From assembly GCA_964387075.1 (NCBI GenBank), contig CAYLVB010000008.1, forward strand, positions 189,826 to 253,825: a stretch of DNA of 64,000 bases. The letters run 5' to 3'. This DNA comes from PALSA-968 sp964387075 (lineage in GTDB: Bacteria > Bacteroidota > Bacteroidia > B-17B0 > Aurantibacillaceae). This document shows, in pieces, positions 27,784 through 35,082 of the stretch. The first letter of the stretch is position 1. Every line of letters begins with the position of its first letter. The translations under genes were made by a program, and so were the position numbers. The notes below the pieces were generated by a model. The model was given only the letters and a program-made list of their open reading frames with translations, had not been told where the DNA came from and did not search any database.

Positions 27784-28194
27784 ATGAGTAAAGCAGATGA
27801 AATAGTACGCAACAAAATGTACGCCAACGACGAGTTCAGTAAATGGCTTGGAATTGAGGTTTTGAAAGTGGGCGAGGGAAGCTGCGAAATGAAAATGAAA
27901 GTACGTGATGAAATGACCAACGGTTTCAAGATCGCGCATGGCGGCATTACCTATTCGCTGGCCGACAGCGCCCTTGCTTTCGCTTCCAATTCGCATGGAA
28001 AACAAGCTGTCTCAATTGAAACTTCTATTTCTCACACCCATAAAGTAATGAGCGGTGATGTTTTGACGGCCGTTGCCGAAGAACAACATCGCTCGGATAA
28101 GATCGCGGTTTACGAGGTAAAAATAACTAACCAGGAAAATAAAACCGTGGGCCTTTTTAAAGGTATGGTTTATCGCACACAGAAGGATTGGTGA
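27784..28194 (+). CDS. PaaI-type acyl-CoA thioesterase (hotdog fold)
   Basis: The 136-residue protein has the hotdog-fold thioesterase pattern of PaaI: the helix-start motif GFKIAHGGITYSLADSALAFASN (residues about 48-70) with the catalytic Gly/Asp region, and IETSISHTHKVMSGDVLTAVA. PaaI hydrolyses hydroxyphenylacetyl-CoA and related thioesters that stall the phenylacetate pathway. No other paa genes are nearby, so the substrate may differ. Its TGA abuts the stop of the convergent GH26-like gene. Confidence 0.85.
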   Translation: MSKADEIVRNKMYANDEFSKWLGIEVLKVGEGSCEMKMKVRDEMTNGFKIAHGGITYSLADSALAFASNSHGKQAVSIETSISHTHKVMSGDVLTAVAEEQHRSDKIAVYEVKITNQENKTVGLFKGMVYRTQKDW

Positions 28195-30117
28195 TCAATG
28201 CAATACGAGTTTTTTGGCCCTGCGTTTCCCTTGCCTTCCACTTTCTTCGCTGTAAATTTCCACAAAATATATTCCTTTTGGGTAGCCGCCAAGGTCTACT
28301 TGTTTAGAGTAATAGGCAGTGTTCTTTTCCAATTCTTCCGAATAAACAATTTCACCCAGGCAATTACTGATGCGGATGGACTTTTCTCCGGAGCTTAGCA
28401 ATTGCCAATTTAAATTCACCAGGCGATCTGTAGGATTCGGAAATACAAAGACCGCGTTCTCTTCGGTAGTGCCGGGCGCGATGCCAAAGACCTCGGGGAA
28501 ATAATAATTGTCATTCCATACGTTGCTGGTTAGCGACTGCAGCGCGTAAGGGGAGGAGTTCACAAACCAATTCTGGTCGGGCGCCGCATTAAAAAAGATG
28601 AGCGCGCGGGCCTTGCGATAATTGGATTGCATCTCTTTATCCATTCGCTCAAACCAGGCCCCTTTACTTTCTGAAGCTGTATTCTCGGAGGAAAGGCGTT
28701 CCCTGCAGCCCAGTTCGCAAATGTAAAGGGGCTTTTGAGGGAAATATTTATTCAGGTAATAATAACTTTCCGCAGCCTGGCTTCGGAAAGATCGCCAGAA
28801 TGGAACACTAACAGGGAAATGACTGTTGTAGATGTCTGTTGCTACGATATCCACATAGCTGTCGCCGGGGTAGGCGGGAACGATCCAGTTATAAGCTTCA
28901 TAGGGCGCGTAATCTGAATTCACGCACCACATCCATTTTACATTGTTAGCTCCAAGGGCGCGAAAGCGGTTCACGACCTTTCGAAAAGCAGTTACAAACT
29001 GGCTGGGATCATGGTTATTCTGTGACAACGACCAGGCATACCAGTCGCCATCAAACTCATGCATCAGGCGAATGATCACAGTGCCGGAGTACGTTTTCAC
29101 CTGGTTGGCCACAGCATCAATATACGAGTTATAATTGCCGTTGTTGATATTTTGCAAACGGGGCTGCACCGGGTCCAGCCGCGAATAGCCCTGCAGCAAA
29201 GGCTCCCAGGTCATAATGGGGATGTAACCGGCCGCTAGTATCGCCTGTACCTCGTTGCCGGGCAGGTTGTTGGGAATAGTACTTCCGTTCACGCCCCAGG
29301 CAAAGAAGTAATTGATGAATTTGATCTTCTTTCCGGGCGGAAATAAACTTTCGAACTCGGGGCCTGTATTTTGCTGTTGCCCTCCCGGCTGCATCATATA
29401 GGCGCCAAGTGGGCATTGATCGGAAGGATCTTTAAGAGGCAGGTCGAAAATGGAGTTGCCATGTGGAAGGTCTCCTTCCGAGAAATGCATCATGTCGAGA
29501 TAGAACACAGCGTTGCCGGCTCCCGCGGGCCGCTGGAAACGGATCTCTGCCATAAGCAGCATTCCTTTATTCTGTGTGAAGGCCATATCAAAAACACCAT
29601 TGCCGCCGCTGTTACCGTCAGCCAGGTCCTTCAGCGGCACGGAAATGAATTGCCAGTTGCCCGAGGGGGTAACGGTGATGTTCCTTTGCCAGCAATCGTC
29701 AACAAAAAGATCGTAAGCATTGTCCTGGTTATCGTCGTCGCCTAAGGTCAGCGTTAACTCGGCGTTCTGGTTATTGGTGGGCGGGTTGTAAATAAAGAAG
29801 TTGAGGCGATCGTTGTTGCGGTCGAACTCAATGAAACGCGATATGCCTCTTCCAAAAACGCCGGTTCCTGTATTCCAGTTGAGATTGACCTGCAGTACGC
29901 GATCGCCCAACATATCGCTTGGCGGCAGCGGGTTGGCAACGGCCTGGTACGAGATATCGCCCCAACTGTAATCGCCTTCCGGCAGATCGCTTTGGCCAAT
30001 ATCAAGCCCATCGAGGTCGTAGATCACCGACTTGAGTACTTGGGCGGGGGAAGAAGTCCGGGTGGTTAAAAGAACCACGAAGAGCAAACGCGCGAATAAG
30101 TTCCTGTGATACTTCAT
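28195..30117 (-). CDS. Secreted GH26-type glycosidase with T9SS sorting domain
   Basis: The 640-residue protein has a signal peptide (LFARLLFVVLLTTRTSSPAQ), an N-terminal beta-sandwich (about 30-212) resembling a carbohydrate-binding module, a (beta/alpha)8-type catalytic domain (about 240-510), and a type A sorting domain (VFPNPTDRLVNLNW to the end, about 557-640). Family 26 signatures are a likely acid/base Glu354 in IIRLMHEFDGDWYAW and a likely nucleophile Glu468 in LYICELGC. GH26 members are mostly beta-mannanases; the substrate here is inferred only. The gene upstream (30114) overlaps it by 4 bp, so the two are cotranscribed. Confidence 0.85.
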   Translation of the reverse strand: MKYHRNLFARLLFVVLLTTRTSSPAQVLKSVIYDLDGLDIGQSDLPEGDYSWGDISYQAVANPLPPSDMLGDRVLQVNLNWNTGTGVFGRGISRFIEFDRNNDRLNFFIYNPPTNNQNAELTLTLGDDDNQDNAYDLFVDDCWQRNITVTPSGNWQFISVPLKDLADGNSGGNGVFDMAFTQNKGMLLMAEIRFQRPAGAGNAVFYLDMMHFSEGDLPHGNSIFDLPLKDPSDQCPLGAYMMQPGGQQQNTGPEFESLFPPGKKIKFINYFFAWGVNGSTIPNNLPGNEVQAILAAGYIPIMTWEPLLQGYSRLDPVQPRLQNINNGNYNSYIDAVANQVKTYSGTVIIRLMHEFDGDWYAWSLSQNNHDPSQFVTAFRKVVNRFRALGANNVKWMWCVNSDYAPYEAYNWIVPAYPGDSYVDIVATDIYNSHFPVSVPFWRSFRSQAAESYYYLNKYFPQKPLYICELGCRERLSSENTASESKGAWFERMDKEMQSNYRKARALIFFNAAPDQNWFVNSSPYALQSLTSNVWNDNYYFPEVFGIAPGTTEENAVFVFPNPTDRLVNLNWQLLSSGEKSIRISNCLGEIVYSEELEKNTAYYSKQVDLGGYPKGIYFVEIYSEESGRQGKRRAKKLVLH

Positions 30118-30428
30118 TCGATGATAATGTTTTGTTTGTATTTATCCGATGCGCTGTAAAAATACAGTTCATGCCTGCCTTTTAGCGATGGGCTCAACGG
30201 AATTACCCGGTCATAGGTTCCGCTGAAATTATATTTATTTTCCAGGAAAATGGTTCTTCCGGTGCTGTCGCAGATTCGTACCAGCAGGTTAGGTGTGTAG
30301 TTAACCGGAAAATGGATGTATACCTGTTTGCCTTTTACCATGACCACAGGCGGCCGTGCAGCACGATCGTCCTGTGAAAGGCAGCAAGAACAAAGCGTAA
30401 TGAAAAATGCAAGTAAGTATTTTTTCAT
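30114..30428 (-). CDS. Small secreted protein, sorting-domain-like, cotranscribed with the GH26-like gene
   Basis: The 104-residue protein consists of a signal peptide (KYLLAFFITLCSCCLS) and about 80 residues of beta-strand pattern: VYIHFPVNYTPNLLVRICDS, GRTIFLENKYNFSG, GRHELYFYSASDKYKQNIII. The layout (central DxxGR turn and a closing K-x(2-4)-hydrophobic strand) looks like a type IX C-terminal domain, but with no cargo in front of it. It may instead be a carbohydrate-binding or chaperone-like fold. ATGA overlap with the next gene supports coupling. Not a recognised family. Confidence 0.7.
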   Translation of the reverse strand: MKKYLLAFFITLCSCCLSQDDRAARPPVVMVKGKQVYIHFPVNYTPNLLVRICDSTGRTIFLENKYNFSGTYDRVIPLSPSLKGRHELYFYSASDKYKQNIIIE

Positions 30429-30441
30429 GGTAAAGACATCA

Positions 30442-30449
30442 CAAAATTA
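30442..30449 (-). promoter_or_regulatory. Candidate -7 box for the small protein / GH26-like operon
   Basis: Minus-strand TAATTTTG is an exact TAnnTTTG match, 13 nt before the ATG at 30428; a TTTC lies 21 nt upstream. Confidence 0.5.
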
Positions 30450-30619
30450 CGTTTCACACGCGGTGCAGGCGAAATATTTCGGCTGAAGCGACTTTATAGG
30501 GTTTAAGAACATGCAAGCTTATAGGTATTATTGTTTTCTTCTTTTACATATAAAGTTTCGCTTCAGCCATACAATTCAGGTGCTGACCGATTATCTGTAT
30601 TCTTTTCTCATGTACCGGG

Positions 30620-30627
30620 TAATTTTG
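30620..30627 (+). promoter_or_regulatory. Candidate -7 box for the basic secreted protein
   Basis: TAATTTTG, an exact TAnnTTTG match 33 nt before the ATG at 30661. It is divergent from the box at 30442. Confidence 0.45.
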
Positions 30628-30660
30628 CTCACGAAAAAAATCATTCAAAAAAAAATCATT

Positions 30661-31092
30661 ATGAAACAGATCTTTGCAACCATTGCCGCTTGCTGCCTTT
30701 TTTGCGCAACGCAGAATTCGTTCGCCCAGGCGGATAGTTCTAACAATATGGGCCCCGATTCCTCTAAGTTCAAAAGGAGCACGGGCGACGAGGACCCGAA
30801 TAAAAAATACAATAACAAGAATGACGATCAAAGGGATTCTTCGCGTATAAAAAAGAACCGCGACAGCCAGGACCCTAGCAAAAATTACAACAAGGGAAAT
30901 ACAAATAAGAGCGGCCAGAAGCCTGGCGCTACCCCTGGTAACAATGCAAATATCCATAAGGATGGATCTGGTCGTACGGACACCACCCGCACTAACAAAG
31001 CTAAAAAGCCTTTGCCGGAAGGAAGCGGGGAAAAGAAAGGCAATACGAACAAGAAGAAAGAGAATACAGACGCGCCGCACAATAAAAAATAG
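30661..31092 (+). CDS. Basic, low-complexity secreted protein
   Basis: The frame could be read from further upstream, but the ATG at 30661 gives a clean signal peptide (KQIFATIAACCLFCATQNSFA) and is preferred; a TAnnTTTG box sits 33 bp before it. The mature 120 residues are very hydrophilic, rich in Lys, Asn, Asp, Ser and Gly, with repeating words such as DPNKKYNNKND, DPSKNYNKGN, GNTNKSG and GNTNKKKENT. It looks intrinsically disordered and has no recognisable family. It could be a matrix or cell-surface filler; no function is assigned. Confidence 0.65.
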   Translation: MKQIFATIAACCLFCATQNSFAQADSSNNMGPDSSKFKRSTGDEDPNKKYNNKNDDQRDSSRIKKNRDSQDPSKNYNKGNTNKSGQKPGATPGNNANIHKDGSGRTDTTRTNKAKKPLPEGSGEKKGNTNKKKENTDAPHNKK

Positions 31093-31116
31093 CCTCTGTG
31101 GCGTTGAGGTGGTTAG

Positions 31117-32628
31117 TTACCGGCCTGCCAGCGTAAGGATCTCTTCTACAAATTTTCTATCATTGCTCAGCCGTGGCACCTTGAATTGCCCACCTAATTT
31201 ATTCTTGCTGTTAAGCCATTTGTAAAAAGTGCCTTTGGCTACGCTCTTTACGATCGGGAATTTGAGTACGTAATCGTTGTGACGTTTGGCTTCGTAATCG
31301 GAGTTGGAGTTCTTTAAGGTTTTATCTAGAACATCTGTGAAGTATTCTAAATTATTAGGTTGTTTTTCAAATTCGATCACCCATTCGTGCGCGCCGTTCT
31401 TGTCGCCCATGAAAACGGGGGCCGCGGTGTATTCGTTGATGAGGGCGTGCGTTTTTTCGCAGGCTGCCTTCAAAGCTTCCTCGGCGTTGTGTATCATCAG
31501 CTCTTCGCCGAAGGCGTTCATGAAATGTTTGGTGCGCCCGGTGATGATGAAACGATAAGGCGTTGTAGATGTGAATTTGATCGTATCGCCCAAACGATAG
31601 CGCCAGAGCCCCGCGTTGGTGGAGATCACCATTTCGTAAACGGTTTCCGTATTTACCTCGGAGAGAGAATAGGCCCGGGGCTGCTCCTTGTGAATATCTT
31701 CCAGCGGAATGAACTCGTAATACACGCCATAGTCTAACATCAGCAGCATGTCATTGGCCTTTTTGCGATCCTGCAAACCAAAGAAACCTTCGGACGCGTT
31801 GTAGATCTGCATGTAATCGATCTTATCGTTAGCGAAGATCTTTTTGAATTGCTCGGCATAAGGAGTAAAGCTTACGCCTCCGTGAAAATACAGCTCGAGG
31901 TTGGGCCACACTTCCTGGATGGAGTTTGCCTTTTTGTGTTCCATTACCTGCCGCAGCAGCACCAGCATCCAGGAAGGAACGCCGGCCAGGCTGGTAACGT
32001 TCTCGTTCATGGTGGCGCGTGCCATTTTTTCGAGTTTCACTTCCCATTTGTCAAGCAAAGCGATCTCAAGATCAGGCGCGCGAAAATATTCTGCTAACGG
32101 CGGTAAGTTTTGTATCACAATGGCGCTAACATCGCCGTGGTACGACTCGTGGTTATTGAGCAGATCTTTCTGGTGACTTCCACCCAGCGCTAAGTTCTTG
32201 CCCGTGAACAATTGCGTTTCGGGATTGTTCACGCAGTGAAGCGTGACCATATCGCGGCCGCCGTGGTAATGACAGCCATCCAGACTCTCTTTTGTTACGG
32301 GTAGGAATTTACTTTTATCGGTAGTGCCACTCGATTTGGCGAACCATTTTATCTCGCCGGGCCACAAAACGTCTTCTGCCCCCCGGCGTATCTTTTCTAT
32401 GCTTGGCTTTAGGGATTCGTAATCCTGGAGCGGTACTTGCTTTTTAAAATCGGTATACGTGTTTATGGAACTGTAGCGATATTTTTTTCCGAATTCGGTA
32501 TCGCGCGCGGTCTTTACGAGTTTACGCAGCCATTCTTCCTGTACTTCCTGCGGGTACTTCATAAAGAGCTCGATCTGGTGCATGCGCTTTTTCATGAACC
32601 AGGAGGCTATGGAGTTGAGGATGGGCAT
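31117..32628 (-). CDS. GH3 auxin-responsive-promoter family protein (acyl-adenylate synthetase fold)
   Basis: The 503-residue protein belongs to the GH3 family, known in plants to conjugate amino acids to jasmonate or auxin via an acyl-adenylate. The ATP-binding loop KWFAKSSGTTDKSKFLPV (residues about 93-110) and later acyl-adenylate motifs (YNASEGFFGLQD near 280, and WRYRLGDTIKFTS near 340) are visible. Bacteroidota carry many GH3-like genes of unknown substrate. It stands alone, convergent with the basic secreted protein. Confidence 0.85.
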   Translation of the reverse strand: MPILNSIASWFMKKRMHQIELFMKYPQEVQEEWLRKLVKTARDTEFGKKYRYSSINTYTDFKKQVPLQDYESLKPSIEKIRRGAEDVLWPGEIKWFAKSSGTTDKSKFLPVTKESLDGCHYHGGRDMVTLHCVNNPETQLFTGKNLALGGSHQKDLLNNHESYHGDVSAIVIQNLPPLAEYFRAPDLEIALLDKWEVKLEKMARATMNENVTSLAGVPSWMLVLLRQVMEHKKANSIQEVWPNLELYFHGGVSFTPYAEQFKKIFANDKIDYMQIYNASEGFFGLQDRKKANDMLLMLDYGVYYEFIPLEDIHKEQPRAYSLSEVNTETVYEMVISTNAGLWRYRLGDTIKFTSTTPYRFIITGRTKHFMNAFGEELMIHNAEEALKAACEKTHALINEYTAAPVFMGDKNGAHEWVIEFEKQPNNLEYFTDVLDKTLKNSNSDYEAKRHNDYVLKFPIVKSVAKGTFYKWLNSKNKLGGQFKVPRLSNDRKFVEEILTLAGR

Positions 32629-32737
32629 TTTTGGTAAGTTAAAAGTTTGAAGTTATAAGTTAAAAGGCTTCCTCCTTCTATACGAATATAGGAGAATAGA
32701 TAGCAGGTTGATTTACATCAATTTAGTATAAATGGCG

Positions 32738-32781
32738 ATTGTATTCACCAAAAAATATATATATTTGGTGAATATATTCAC
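32738..32781 (+). promoter_or_regulatory. Palindromic promoter/operator upstream of the DUF4143 ATPase
   Basis: An inverted repeat with 11-bp perfect arms, TATTCACCAAA (32742-32752) and TTTGGTGAATA (32764-32774), overlaps a second perfect palindrome GTGAATATATTCAC (32768-32781). The right arm contains TATATTTG (32760-32767), an exact -7 match, with TTG at 32739-32741 as a -33 candidate 18 nt away. A dimeric repressor bound here would block the promoter. Confidence 0.6.
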
Positions 32782-32785
32782 TAAA

Positions 32786-33919
32786 ATGATAAAAAGAGAG
32801 CTTTTTGCTACTATACAAAAGAAGTTAGGCAAGGGCAAAACCATTATCGTTTTGGGTCCGCGCCAGGTAGGAAAAACCACTTTACTAAAAAGCATAGCCG
32901 ATCAATGCGGGGCCTGGCTTTTTCTTAAAGGAGATGACCCTGCTGTGCAGTCGCAATTAGAAGGCGCCAATACGGAAACGCTGAAGCAAATGATCGGCAA
33001 GCACAAGCTGGTATTCATTGACGAAGCTCAACGTATCAGGAATATAGGCCTTACCCTAAAACTCATCACCGACCAATTTAAAAAAGTGCAGGTATTGGTA
33101 AGCGGTTCCTCTTCTTTTGAGCTTACGAGTGAAATAAATGAACCTTTAACCGGCCGGAAGTGGGAATATCAAATGTACCCGGTTTCCTGGCAGGAGTTTC
33201 ATAGTTACGTGGGCCCGGTTGCCGCGCATTCGCAATTAGAGCAGCGGCTGGTGTACGGTATGTATCCGGATGTTATTACGCACCCGGGCGAAGAAAAAGA
33301 AGTGTTGCAGCAACTGGCCGGAAGTTACCTGTATAAGGATGTACTTTCCATAGGTGGCATACGCAAACCCGAATTGCTGGATAAATTATTGCGCGCGCTT
33401 GCTCTGCATTTGGGCCATGAGGTTTCTTATAACGAATTGGCGGGCATGTTGCAGGTTGATAAGAATACCATCAATACCTACATCCAGTTACTTGAAAAAA
33501 CATTTGTGATCTTCAGGCTGCAGCCTTTTAGCAGGAACCTGCGCAATGAGATCACAAGCTCCCGTAAAATTTATTTTTATGATAACGGCATTCGCAATGC
33601 CATTATCGCCAATTTTAGTCCTCTTTCATTAAGACAGGATACCGGCGCACTTTGGGAAAATTTTATGGTGAGCGAACGAATGAAGTTTCTGCAGTATCAA
33701 AACAAATTGGCCAACACTTTTTTCTGGCGCACCACCCAACAGCAGGAAATAGATTACCTGGAAGAGCGCGATGGAAACCTGTTTGCCTATGAGTTTAAGT
33801 GGAATGAAAAGACACGCGCTAAGTTCCCGAAGACCTTTTTATCCAATTACCCCGGTTCGGAAATGCGGCTGGTAACAAAGGGAAATTTTGAGGAGTTTAT
33901 TAGTGGCAAACAAATCTGA
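32786..33919 (+). CDS. AAA-type ATPase with DUF4143 domain
   Basis: The 377-residue protein has a Walker A loop (GPRQVGKTTLLKS, about 24-36) and Walker B (KLVFIDEAQRI), then a C-terminal DUF4143 domain (about 190-330) with a winged-helix-like part (NELAGMLQVDKNTINTYIQLL) and a nuclease-like segment (DYLEERDGNLFAYEFKW, reminiscent of PD-(D/E)XK). This family is scattered in bacterial genomes and poorly understood. The start is taken at the ATG at 32786, giving MIKRELFATI, because the alternative upstream start falls inside the operator palindrome. No partner gene is adjacent. Function unknown. Confidence 0.85.
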   Translation: MIKRELFATIQKKLGKGKTIIVLGPRQVGKTTLLKSIADQCGAWLFLKGDDPAVQSQLEGANTETLKQMIGKHKLVFIDEAQRIRNIGLTLKLITDQFKKVQVLVSGSSSFELTSEINEPLTGRKWEYQMYPVSWQEFHSYVGPVAAHSQLEQRLVYGMYPDVITHPGEEKEVLQQLAGSYLYKDVLSIGGIRKPELLDKLLRALALHLGHEVSYNELAGMLQVDKNTINTYIQLLEKTFVIFRLQPFSRNLRNEITSSRKIYFYDNGIRNAIIANFSPLSLRQDTGALWENFMVSERMKFLQYQNKLANTFFWRTTQQQEIDYLEERDGNLFAYEFKWNEKTRAKFPKTFLSNYPGSEMRLVTKGNFEEFISGKQI

Positions 33920-34040
33920 AATTGCGCTTTCGGTTTTTTATGCGCAGGGGAAACTATAGTCTGAAGATGTGTAATGCTCCCCCAAATTGTTAAACGTGTT
34001 TAAGTTAAAAGAACAGGAAAAGAGAATTGATCCGAAACAA

Positions 34041-34068
34041 AAAAGCCCCACCTTCCGGCGGGGCTTTT
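34041..34068. terminator. Bidirectional rho-independent terminator
   Basis: AAAAGCCCC pairs with GGGGCTTTT around the loop ACCTTCCGGC. It lies between the convergent ATPase and DksA-like genes; A- and T-runs on both sides suit termination of both. Confidence 0.85.
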
Positions 34069-34087
34069 CTGTTATAAGAACATTCAA

Positions 34088-35071
34088 TTAATTGTATTGA
34101 GAAAGCTTCGCATCAATGCTCAACGTAGCGTGCGGAACAGAGCGTAACCTTTCTTTAGGGATAAGTTTACCCGTAACGCGGCAGATGCCGTAGGTCTTGT
34201 TTTGGATGCGCACCAGGGCGTTTTGCAGGTTAACAATATATTTCTCCTGGCGTTGTGCCAATTGCGCTACTTCTTCTTTAGAAAGCATGTCGCTGCCGTC
34301 TTCCAGTAACTTAAAGGTTGGAGACGTATCATCGGTACCGTGGTTGTCGGCATTTGTTAAAGTTTGCTTCAGCAATTCATAGTCAACCTTGGCTTCGTTC
34401 AGTTTCACTAAAATGATCTCTTTGAACTCGGCTAATTCTTTATCGCTGTAGCGGCTGCGTTTATCCTTGTTGTTCACATAAGGCGCAGGCTCTTCTTTCT
34501 TCGGTTTTTTAATGAGCGGGCGGCTGAGGTCGATCTTCACGATCTGCTTGCGCACGAAGTCTTCAGAATCGTAGTGTTTCTTGCCCTCTTTTTTACCGCG
34601 ACGGCGGCCGCGACCTTTTTTAGGTTTTTCTTCCGCGTCTACTTCTTCAATGATATCTTCATCCTCATCGGCTGCGGCTCCTTCAACGGGTTCCAGCTCT
34701 AAAGCCTCCACATCCAGCTCTTCTCCTTCGAGGTCGCCGGCAACGGGTTTAGCTTTTTTACTTTCTTCTTTAGAGAGGGCTGCAATTACCTTTTTGCTTT
34801 TCGGATCTTTCTTACCGGCCTTCATCTTCACATCCTTCTTCACTTCGGCTTTTTTGCCCGCCGATAAGGAGGGTTTGGGTTTATTTTTTACAGCTGCTTT
34901 TTTGGCAACCGGTTTGGTCTTTTTAACGGGCTTCGCGGCTTTCTTTTTAGCCACTGGCTTTTTAGCGGCTGGTTTTTTCTTTGCCGGTTTCGCTGTTTTT
35001 TTCGCTGCAGGCTTTTTGGCCGCTTTCTTAGCGGGCTTGCTTGCTTTCTTTGCTTTTACTTTTTTGGCCAT
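34088..35071 (-). CDS. DksA/TraR-like protein with long lysine-rich N-terminal tail
   Basis: Only residues about 205-327 resemble the DksA/TraR family, which binds RNA polymerase: a helical hairpin (RYSDKELAEFKEIILVKLNE) and the C-terminal segment YGICRVTGKLIPKERLRSVPHA. The C4 zinc finger is reduced to a single Cys in ICRVTGKLIP; such loss is common in Bacteroidota members. The first 110 residues are Lys/Ala/Pro repeats (e.g. AKKPAAKKTAKPAKKK), an acidic patch follows (111-148; VEGAAADEDEDIIEEVDAEE) and then a basic KGRGRRRGKKEGKK. It lies 11 bp after ileS on the same strand; the order ileS then a TraR/DksA-like gene is common in Bacteroidota, where lspA usually follows; here it does not. 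Confidence 0.85.
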   Translation of the reverse strand: MAKKVKAKKASKPAKKAAKKPAAKKTAKPAKKKPAAKKPVAKKKAAKPVKKTKPVAKKAAVKNKPKPSLSAGKKAEVKKDVKMKAGKKDPKSKKVIAALSKEESKKAKPVAGDLEGEELDVEALELEPVEGAAADEDEDIIEEVDAEEKPKKGRGRRRGKKEGKKHYDSEDFVRKQIVKIDLSRPLIKKPKKEEPAPYVNNKDKRSRYSDKELAEFKEIILVKLNEAKVDYELLKQTLTNADNHGTDDTSPTFKLLEDGSDMLSKEEVAQLAQRQEKYIVNLQNALVRIQNKTYGICRVTGKLIPKERLRSVPHATLSIDAKLSQYN

Positions 35072-35082
35072 GGTAACTATAA

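Noticed and set aside
30511..30660. Earlier ATG for the basic secreted protein
   Set aside because: It would place about 50 residues before a normal signal peptide and start upstream of the best promoter box.
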